This document shows, piece by piece, positions 59,119-64,000 of a stretch of 64,000 nucleotides of DNA (position 1 is the stretch's first letter; each line of letters starts with the position of its first letter). The stretch comes from Cyclobacteriaceae bacterium (GTDB lineage Bacteria; Bacteroidota; Bacteroidia; Cytophagales; Cyclobacteriaceae), in the NCBI GenBank assembly GCA_019638275.1, contig JAHBUC010000006.1, forward strand, positions 62,001 to 126,000, read 5' to 3'. The notes under the pieces were generated by a model, which had not been told where the DNA came from, did not search any database, and worked only from the letters and a program-made list of their open reading frames with translations. The position numbers and the translations under genes were made by a program.

Positions 59119-59856
59119 ATGTTAAGAGTAATTTTTAACCATCTAAAATCTGAATGGTACAAATATATAATTGAGATCATTGTGGTTATCCTTGGTATTT
59201 TGATTGCATTTAACCTTGAACAATGGAGAGATACGCGTAGCAACAAAAAGCGGGAAATTGAAATACTGAAAGAATTTAAAGGAGCGCTTGCTGCTGATTT
59301 GGTGGAGATGCAGCATAATATCAGCATGCACGAATACAGCATTCTCTCCAGTAAAATTATCTTGAAGGTTATTCAAGATAACCTTCCTTATCATGATTCA
59401 TTAGATGCCTGTTTTGCCCACACGCATGCATTCACCACCTTTTCAGGTAGGGTTGGCCCCATCGAGCAATTGAAGAACACTAATTTAGCGATTGTGTCAA
59501 ATGACAAACTGCGTTTGGAAATTATTAGCATGTATGATGAGGCGTATCCTAGAATTCGCCTGGTGGAATTGGCGATTAAGAGAGACTATGAACAGTTAAG
59601 GGATTTTGACAGACTTTACTTTGATGCCTATGATGTTGATCGTGTCTCCACCAACAAGAGTATACCTCCACCTTTCTGGGGCATCATGCGTCCGTTGCGT
59701 TTTGCTGAACTGAAGGCAAATCCCGAATACGCAGCACTTCTTCGTGCAAGAATTTCAAATCAGGTGGGACTTTTACGGGGTCATTATAACCCTACTGAAA
59801 AAGCGTTAAGCGATTTGCTGAATCAGATTGATGAGGAAATTAAAAAGTTAGACTAG
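59119..59856 (+). CDS. DUF6090-type membrane-anchored protein
   Basis: The 245-residue protein has one N-terminal membrane helix (about residues 17-35; YIIEIIVVILGILIAFNLEQW) with WRDTRSNKKREIEILKEFKG behind it, the hallmark of the Bacteroidota DUF6090 family. The rest is helical with coiled-coil character (AADLVEMQHNISMHEYS, LIKRDYEQLRDFDR-like stretches) and would lie in the periplasm or cytoplasm. Paralogues of this family are often numerous in one genome. Function unknown. It is monocistronic and converges with the DUF1801 gene, with a hairpin terminator between them. Confidence 0.78.
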   Translation: MLRVIFNHLKSEWYKYIIEIIVVILGILIAFNLEQWRDTRSNKKREIEILKEFKGALAADLVEMQHNISMHEYSILSSKIILKVIQDNLPYHDSLDACFAHTHAFTTFSGRVGPIEQLKNTNLAIVSNDKLRLEIISMYDEAYPRIRLVELAIKRDYEQLRDFDRLYFDAYDVDRVSTNKSIPPPFWGIMRPLRFAELKANPEYAALLRARISNQVGLLRGHYNPTEKALSDLLNQIDEEIKKLD

Positions 59857-59865
59857 CTCTCGCCT

Positions 59866-59907
59866 TTGTTGGAGCCAGCCTGTGGCAGGCAGGTTCTTCT
59901 CCAACAA
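59866..59907. terminator. Hairpin terminator between convergent genes
   Basis: TTGTTGGAG (59866-59874) pairs with CTCCAACAA (59899-59907), a perfect 9-bp stem. The loop itself contains a short palindrome, GCCTG-TGG-CAGGC, of the CCTGCCTG repeat type. It lies between the stops of the DUF6090 gene and the DUF1801 gene, and it could end both transcripts. Confidence 0.65.
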
Positions 59908-59935
59908 CTGGGTAGCAGAAATTTTAGAGAGTCAT

Positions 59936-60406
59936 CTACTTCTTTTTTTCCTTCGACAAGAAGTTCTTCTCATATATGTCGATCCATTCCTTCACGGTTA
60001 TCTTTTTCATTAATTGTCCAATCAGTTTGTAGGGAATATCATCCATCTTTTTAAAACGAATGCAGCTCTTGCCCATATCCAGCTTTTGTTTACTGTGTTT
60101 TGGATATTCGCTCACAAACCAGTTTAACAATTTCGGATCCGCATAAATGCCCATGTGGTATAGGTTAATGGAGCCTTTTTGCGAAGCAATACCGGCAAAG
60201 GGCAGGGGCTCCTCGGGTTTGCAATGGTAGCCTGCCGGGTATAGTTTATGAGGCACCACATAGCCCAACCCGCCATAGCTAATAGCCGACACAAACCCCT
60301 TGGGAAGGTTTTTTATAATCACCTCGTGCAGTTTGTTGAAGGGTTCAAGCCTGTCTGCAGGTTGGTTTAATAAGATCTCGGTAACGGTTTTGCCTGGGGC
60401 TTTCAT
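59936..60406 (-). CDS. DUF1801 family protein
   Basis: The 156-residue protein is of the DUF1801 (YdhG-like iron-chaperone) type: LEPFNKLHEVIIKNLPKGF, ISYGGLGYVVP, PLPFAGIASQKGSINLYHMG and SCIRFKKMDDIPYKLIGQLM. Family members have a frataxin-like fold, and an iron-binding role was proposed for some. It is the last gene in the same-strand series bracketed by hairpin repeats, and its own upstream gap holds repeat copy R1. Base composition is nearer to the chromosomal average than that of the four genes upstream. Confidence 0.85.
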   Translation of the reverse strand: MKAPGKTVTEILLNQPADRLEPFNKLHEVIIKNLPKGFVSAISYGGLGYVVPHKLYPAGYHCKPEEPLPFAGIASQKGSINLYHMGIYADPKLLNWFVSEYPKHSKQKLDMGKSCIRFKKMDDIPYKLIGQLMKKITVKEWIDIYEKNFLSKEKKK

Positions 60407-60411
60407 AGGAT

Positions 60412-60468
60412 TGTGCTAATTCTATACTTAATTCCTCAGTGCCCTCTGGCGAGTGGCACTGAGGGGTG
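60412..60468. repeat. Hairpin repeat R1
   Basis: Stem CCTCAGTGCC (60434-60443) and GGCACTGAGG (60455-60464) with the 11-nt loop CTCTGGCGAGT. It is flanked by ATTGTGCTAATTCTATACTTAATT on one side and GGTGAA on the other, which recur in R3 as variants. R1 sits between the DUF1801 start and the end of the TPR lipoprotein gene. It is the most complete B-hairpin of the family. Confidence 0.75.
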
Positions 60469-60484
60469 AATTTATTGCAACATA

Positions 60485-61285
60485 TTAACGGCAATGTTTT
60501 CGATAAATCAATGAGCTTGAAACTTCTTCCAAATGTAGTTTTTCTTCCGTAGTTGCTTCATCTTTAATGATCTCTGATTTTAAAATATATGCCTCTTTAA
60601 AATTGGAATTCAAAGCTATACATTTATCAATAAAAATTTTTGCGCTATCTTTTTGATTTCTTCGTAGATAAAGCTCAGCTAAATTGTAATGTGGGACGAA
60701 GTAGTTTGAATCAAGTTGTAATGCTGCTTTGTAGAAATATTCGGCACTATCAAATTTTTCTCGACTATAGCTGATTGCTCCTAAGTTGTTTATTGCTTTG
60801 CTATAATCTTTTTGAAGATTTAACGCTTTTTTGCACATTTTCTCTGCTTCTGAAAATTTATTTTGATCAATGTAAATTTGGCTTAGATTAAAATAAGTTT
60901 TGTGATTTGTCGGATCTAATTCAATGGCTCTTAAGAACATTATTTCTGATGAGTCACATTGATTAACCTCATAATAGACTAAGCCTAAATTGTGGTAGGA
61001 TTCAGCGTAGTTGATATTGAGTCTTATAGCTTCGAGTAAATTTTCTCGACTTTTAGTATAGTCTTTTAAGACGTAATTTATATACCCTTTATAACCAAAT
61101 GCTTTGCTTGAAGATTCATCAATTTCAATTAATGAATCACATTTATTGAGTGCCTCTTTAAAGAAGCCTCGCTCTATAAGAGTGTTAATTTCTTCAAAGG
61201 GGTCTATTCTTTGATGAATTGTATTCCTATTACATGACAACACTATTATTACGGTTACTGCAAGTATGTGTTTTAGCTGTGTCAT
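60485..61285 (-). CDS. TPR-repeat lipoprotein
   Basis: The 266-residue precursor has a lipoprotein signal (residues 1-18, lipobox VLSC, Cys18). The rest consists of tandem tetratricopeptide repeats from about residue 30 to 235, for example SYHNLGLVYYEVNQCDSSEI and AINNLGAISYSREKFDSAEY. TPR solenoids mediate protein-protein contacts, here on the periplasmic or outer-membrane side. The gene is AT-rich compared with the average of the window and stands between hairpin repeats R1 and R2, all on one strand. This suggests acquisition as part of a cassette-like array. No catalytic domain is present. Confidence 0.85.
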   Translation of the reverse strand: MTQLKHILAVTVIIVLSCNRNTIHQRIDPFEEINTLIERGFFKEALNKCDSLIEIDESSSKAFGYKGYINYVLKDYTKSRENLLEAIRLNINYAESYHNLGLVYYEVNQCDSSEIMFLRAIELDPTNHKTYFNLSQIYIDQNKFSEAEKMCKKALNLQKDYSKAINNLGAISYSREKFDSAEYFYKAALQLDSNYFVPHYNLAELYLRRNQKDSAKIFIDKCIALNSNFKEAYILKSEIIKDEATTEEKLHLEEVSSSLIYRKHCR

Positions 61286-61325
61286 ACTGAATGCTTTAAT
61301 GACTTAATTTTTTTTTTCAATCAGT

Positions 61326-61364
61326 ATTCCTCAGTGTTCTCTGGCGTGTGGCATTGAGGGTGGA
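61326..61364. repeat. Hairpin repeat R2
   Basis: Stem CCTCAGTGTT and GGCATTGAGG around the loop CTCTGGCGTGT (11 nt), with TGATTGA-like sequence TCAATCAGTA on the left. It shares the loop core CTCTnGCGnGT with R1 and R3, but it lacks hairpin A. R2 is located between the start of the TPR gene and the stop of the gene at 61409. Confidence 0.7.
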
Positions 61365-61408
61365 GAAGCTTTTGTTCATACATTTGATTTTTAACCTATT
61401 GTTTTGCA

Positions 61409-61963
61409 TTAGTGCATCAAATCTATTACGTCAAGACTCTTGTCCGAAATCATTTTGTATTTCTGACCTGTTATCCTATCAACAAAGAAATAGTCAAGTG
61501 TTATAACAAAACCTTGATCTTCAGGGGAAGCTTTATCGCTTGTAAAGCCGGTGTCTATATAGTACCTAAATTCGGTCTTGTTGTACTCGCTTAAGTCACT
61601 AACTTTTAAGTAAATTGGTTGATAGCGCCTTAACTTCTTTATTTCTTTTGCTCCAAATCCAGCCTTCGGATTGTTTGCCATTTTTCGATGACTTTCAAGT
61701 TCACTTTCGCTAAATGGAGCGGGGTTCAATGTTGTATCAATTCCATTCTGCGCATACGAAGCGTAGTTAGCTTGCCTTAATCTTTCAACTATTTCTTTGT
61801 GATCAAGTACTAATATCATCAACCGATATGTTTTCCAATCAGTTGGCAGGTAGGCATCAATTGATTTTTTATACGCTTCTAACCGTTGAGTTTTTGTTCC
61901 GGTTACTTGTCCAAGTAACTTAACCGAACATACAAGAATTAAAATATACTTAAGTAGACTCAT
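61409..61963 (-). CDS. Exported protein of unknown function, repeat-array gene
   Basis: The 184-residue precursor has a signal-like N-terminus (MSLLKYILILVCSVKLLGQ). The mature part starts with TKTQRLEAYKKSIDAYLPTD and has mixed helices and strands; a conserved-looking segment is KKLRRYQPIYLKVSDLSEYN. I recognise no family. The start is placed at ATG 61963; a TTG three codons upstream is possible. The gene is AT-rich and lies between repeats R2 and R3 on the same strand as its neighbours. Probably periplasmic. Confidence 0.6.
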   Translation of the reverse strand: MSLLKYILILVCSVKLLGQVTGTKTQRLEAYKKSIDAYLPTDWKTYRLMILVLDHKEIVERLRQANYASYAQNGIDTTLNPAPFSESELESHRKMANNPKAGFGAKEIKKLRRYQPIYLKVSDLSEYNKTEFRYYIDTGFTSDKASPEDQGFVITLDYFFVDRITGQKYKMISDKSLDVIDLMH

Positions 61964-61977
61964 ATTACCCAATTTTA

Positions 61978-62070
61978 CCCAATCAGCGACACCCGAGGGT
62001 GCGCTGATTATACCAATCCTATACTAAATTCCTCAGTTTCCTCTTGCGGGTGACACTGAGGGGTGAAAAG
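61978..62070. repeat. Hairpin repeat R3 (A and B hairpins)
   Basis: Hairpin A is AATCAGCG with inner CACCC-GAG-GGTG and CGCTGATT (61981-62009). After about 20 bp comes hairpin B, CCTCAGTTTC and GACACTGAGG around the 11-nt loop CTCTTGCGGGT. R3 is the most complete copy together with R4, and it is followed (minus-strand sense) by GGGTAAAATT near the start of the gene at 61963. Confidence 0.75.
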
Positions 62071-62086
62071 TCAACGTTGTCTTTAA

Positions 62087-62644
62087 TTACTTTCCATATC
62101 GCCTCATACACTGATATAATGTCCTGCCCAACTTTTCAACAGACCAACCTAAATCACTTATCATTATCTCGTGATATGAAGATGTCTTCAAATTTACAAC
62201 TAGGTATATCCCTGTCACTGAGCCTTCATCGTCATATTTAGTATGAAAATATAGATACTCAATATCTTTCCATTTGTTGAAGATACGTGGATAAATTGTG
62301 AGACCTTCAGGTTTTATTTTTAGAATTGGTCTGTTCTCGAAAAACTTCCAGAGGAACCAGGCTCCACTTAATCCAAATACACCAAGACTGATCCCATGCC
62401 AAACTTGGTTTAATTCAAACTTAACAGCCACTTGATAAATAGCAACAAAGTGAACTATACCGATAATTAGATAAAGTGATTTTTTACTCCAGGAATTCCT
62501 CGAAGTGGAGAATGAACTCGACTCAAGAAATTCGTCACTAACCTTTACAGGAACAAGGAACTCCAGCTTGTCAATATTTTGGTTTTGTCTCCGTTGTCTT
62601 GAATTGTCAATTATTTTTTGTTCGAGTTCAAATTTTGTCGCCAT
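62087..62644 (-). CDS. Two-helix membrane protein, repeat-array gene
   Basis: The 185-residue protein has a hydrophilic N-terminus (MATKFELEQKIIDNSRQRRQ), two adjacent membrane helices (about residues 63-80 and 92-112; KKSLYLIIGIVHFVAIYQ, then SLGVFGLSGAWFLWKF), and a C-terminal domain of about 65 residues with alternating strands. This organisation resembles small STM3941-like or PH-domain membrane proteins in Bacteroidota. ATG 62644 is preferred; a TTG ten codons upstream lies inside hairpin A of R4. AT-rich and located between R3 and R4. Confidence 0.62.
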   Translation of the reverse strand: MATKFELEQKIIDNSRQRRQNQNIDKLEFLVPVKVSDEFLESSSFSTSRNSWSKKSLYLIIGIVHFVAIYQVAVKFELNQVWHGISLGVFGLSGAWFLWKFFENRPILKIKPEGLTIYPRIFNKWKDIEYLYFHTKYDDEGSVTGIYLVVNLKTSSYHEIMISDLGWSVEKLGRTLYQCMRRYGK

Positions 62645-62668
62645 CAGATTTATTGCTTCAGCATTTTT

Positions 62669-62753
62669 ACCCAATCAGCGTCACCCGAAGGGGACGCTGA
62701 TTGCACTAAACATTATCTACATTCTTCTGTGTCCTCTAGCGAAAGGGGTGAGA
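62669..62753. repeat. Hairpin repeat R4 (intact A, degraded B)
   Basis: Hairpin A is AATCAGCGTC (62673-62682) with ACCCGAAGGG and GACGCTGATT (62693-62702), a perfect 10-bp stem. The B part reads TCTGTGTCCTCTAGCGAAAGGGGTGA and has lost most of its second arm. R4 lies directly behind the stop of the gene at 62758 and reaches to 25 bp before the start of the gene at 62644. Confidence 0.72.
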
Positions 62754-62757
62754 ACGT

Positions 62758-63204
62758 TCATAGTTTAATTCCTGTCTTAATTTCTTTTAGCTCATAAGTC
62801 CTTGTCTCAGGAATATATTTATATCTAAATAAATATTGTCCTTCTCCAAGCCTGCCATTGTGTCCCCAAGTCAATATTGAAATCTTGAATTGATCCCTTA
62901 TTATTTCAATTGGACTAACAATAAATCTTGCCTCATACTTATTGATTTTTGGCACTTTCTTTAACCCACTCTGCATTTTAGTTAATCTAATGTTGTCGAT
63001 AGTGTCTGGGAAATTTTGACTTATATAGCGGTCAGCAAAAACTTTAATTACATCAAACGTCTCAGTCATTTTTAGAATTCTCGCCACAGAGTCAATTGCA
63101 TGAACATAGATGTTTGATTTATCCCGCGATAAATTGTTAACTATTTGTCCCTCTGTCGTTAGACTAAGTGTTAAAAGAAGTAGGATAATTTTTATTCTTA
63201 GCAT
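62758..63204 (-). CDS. Exported protein of unknown function, repeat-array gene
   Basis: The 148-residue precursor has a signal peptide (residues 1-19, MLRIKIILLLLTLSLTTEG). The mature part begins QIVNNLSRDKSNIYVHAIDS, then a helix, and strands ending with LGEGQYLFRYKYIPETRTYE. No family is recognised. It is the first gene of the same-strand repeat array and has no hairpin repeat on its upstream side. AT-rich. Its stop codon overlaps the edge of R4. Confidence 0.6.
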   Translation of the reverse strand: MLRIKIILLLLTLSLTTEGQIVNNLSRDKSNIYVHAIDSVARILKMTETFDVIKVFADRYISQNFPDTIDNIRLTKMQSGLKKVPKINKYEARFIVSPIEIIRDQFKISILTWGHNGRLGEGQYLFRYKYIPETRTYELKEIKTGIKL

Positions 63205-63261
63205 AACTATTAGCTGTCACGAGGTATCCCGTCCATAAATTTACCAAATCCCCTTAAAACA

Positions 63262-63293
63262 GGAAAGCCGCCCCGTTTCCGGTGGCGGCTTTC
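63262..63293 (-). terminator. Terminator hairpin after the rhodanese gene
   Basis: GAAAGCCGCC (about 63263-63272) and GGCGGCTTTC (about 63283-63292) form a perfect 10-bp stem around CCGTTTCCGGT. In the minus-strand sense it follows the rhodanese stop (63315) by 22 bp and is followed by CTGTTTT. It may also work in the plus sense. A good candidate for a rho-independent terminator. Confidence 0.78.
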
Positions 63294-63314
63294 ACTCAAA
63301 CCAAACCCCAAACA

Positions 63315-63641
63315 CTACGCTGGCCAGTCGCCTACGCCACCGTCCAGGTTGTGTACCTTAAATCCTTGTTTCGCCATTAGGTTGCAGGCTTGTCCGCTGC
63401 GGTTACCGCTGCGGCAAAACAAGAAATATTCTTTACTCTTGTCTAACGTTGAAATTTGCTGGGCAAATGAGGCCGACATGATGTCGATGTTACGCGCACC
63501 TTTGATGCTGCCCGAGCGAAACTCGCCCTGCGTGCGCACATCAATTAGTACCGCGTCTGGTGTAGCCAGAAATTTCTCTTTAAATGCACGGCCATTCAGG
63601 TTTTCATAATTCTTCGGGCCGAATCCAAATAATCCTAACAT
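63315..63641 (-). CDS. Rhodanese-like domain protein
   Basis: The 108-residue single-domain rhodanese has the catalytic loop FCRSGNRSG with Cys76, VLIDVRTQGEFRSGSIKGAR for the CH2A motif and LDGGVGDW near the end. It would carry persulfide sulfur from thiosulfate or other donors to acceptors in the cytoplasm. A short N-terminus (LGLFGFGPKNYENLN) precedes the domain. The start is in good context. It is the gene next to the haem-binding DUF3365-like protein, with 116 bp between them, on the same strand. Single-domain forms are frequent in Bacteroidota. Confidence 0.9.
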   Translation of the reverse strand: MLGLFGFGPKNYENLNGRAFKEKFLATPDAVLIDVRTQGEFRSGSIKGARNIDIMSASFAQQISTLDKSKEYFLFCRSGNRSGQACNLMAKQGFKVHNLDGGVGDWPA

Positions 63642-63757
63642 AGTGTATTGCTGATTTTGTGATTACGAATTAACACCACAAAGGTCGGGTAAAGCGTAGG
63701 TGTAGTAAGTGACAATAGTCACGGAGGGCAAAAAAATCAGAACAAGTTTTTTGCTAT

Positions 63758-64000
63758 TTATCGCTTCAACGTAAACGCAATGTGCCAGATGCCGCGCAGG
63801 TCGCCTTCGGCATAGTTGATGGCCTGGTCGGTCGGGTAACGTTCGCGGATGGCCTGCAGCGTTTCCGGTTTGATGTTTTCATCGGGTACGCCATGGCAAT
63901 TCAGGCACATGGCCTGCATCATAATGGGCTTGATGTAATGAACCTGATCACGGGTGCGGATGATTTTTGTTGAGGGTCCGTTGACAATAAAATCAGCTAA
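63758..64000 (-). CDS. C-terminal part of a DUF3365-like c-type haem protein (partial)
   Basis: The frame enters from outside the window and ends at 63758. The 80 visible residues contain KPIMMQAMCLNCHGVPDENI, in which CLNCH is a c-type haem attachment motif. PETLQAIRERYPTDQAINYA and GDLRGIWHIAFTLKR follow, which is the usual DUF3365/Tll0287-like C-terminus. Such proteins are exported and bind one haem; a role as redox or gas sensor is inferred only by analogy. The rhodanese gene is downstream on the same strand after 116 bp. The N-terminal part and signal peptide are outside the window. Confidence 0.82.
   Translation of the reverse strand, partial: LADFIVNGPSTKIIRTRDQVHYIKPIMMQAMCLNCHGVPDENIKPETLQAIRERYPTDQAINYAEGDLRGIWHIAFTLKR

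Noticed and set aside
59936..63204. Integron with attC sites
   Set aside because: The array geometry is suggestive, but the repeats lack recognisable GTTRRRY/RYYYAAC core sites and no integrase is present in the window.
1..64000. CRISPR array
   Set aside because: No regularly spaced direct repeats of 23-47 bp with unique spacers are visible; the tandem decamers at 21689 are far too short.
1..64000. tRNA or rRNA genes
   Set aside because: I found no cloverleaf with a conserved GTTCRANNC arm and no rRNA-like sequence.

Overview
The window reads as a chromosomal segment of a member of the Bacteroidota, most likely a Cytophagales-type marine or soil bacterium. The evidence is the gene content: DUF4252, DUF4199 and DUF6090 proteins, a BatA-type protein, an OmpA/PD40 protein, a SemiSWEET and an RND pump fused to its outer-membrane channel. 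Several promoters also carry the Bacteroidota -7 box TAnnTTTG, and Shine-Dalgarno sequences are weak. I see no rRNA, tRNA, CRISPR array, complete insertion sequence or prophage. Gene density is high and no gene-free stretch exceeds 300 bases.

Layout. 1-9.6 kb: a partial membrane protein, an OmpA/PD40 envelope protein, small cytoplasmic proteins, a thioredoxin-like lipoprotein, a large von Willebrand A protein and a DUF433/DUF5615 toxin-antitoxin-like pair whose toxin-like gene is frameshifted. 9.6-13.6 kb: an ECF sigma factor with a probable autoregulated promoter, its presumed anti-sigma partner, two DUF4252 proteins and an ABC transporter. 13.8-22.9 kb: SemiSWEET, a CDF-like protein, a serine hydrolase, an HNH protein, an aminotransferase/sulfotransferase/DUF819 operon, a GH32 fructan hydrolase, ssb, and an exbD-like gene broken by a 4-bp duplication. 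23-35.4 kb: a long co-directional run with a BatA/VWA protein, a dihydroorotase homologue lacking its metal ligands, DUF4199 pairs, a dolichol-phosphate-mannose-synthase-like glycosyltransferase, two alpha/beta hydrolases, an acyl-CoA synthetase, VOC proteins and a flavodoxin. 35.4-44.5 kb: a metal-efflux island with a two-component system, a CzcA-TolC fusion, its adaptor and a VIT-family transporter. 44.5-54 kb: a WYL regulator, a membrane patatin and an AddAB-like helicase-nuclease pair. 54.2-58.9 kb: a redox-enzyme group controlled, I infer, by a Crp/Fnr regulator. 59.1-64 kb: small genes separated by a repeated hairpin element, then a rhodanese and a partial c-type haem protein.

The most informative non-coding signals are these. 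(i) Four 6-bp direct repeats at 11-bp spacing lie at the same distance from the -7 box in front of both the response regulator gene and the RND pump gene, which defines a small regulon. (ii) Two perfect FNR/CRP-like palindromes each lie exactly 42 bp upstream of a TAGnTTTG box, in front of two redox operons beside a Crp/Fnr gene. (iii) A family of hairpin elements occupies every intergenic gap of a same-strand array of unrelated, AT-rich small genes at 59.9-63.2 kb, which resembles a cassette array without integron signatures. (iv) Five tandem 10-bp units lie between the zinc-ribbon gene and ssb. (v) Repeats related to the CTTCGACAGGCTCAG type occur between genes and once inside a coding sequence.
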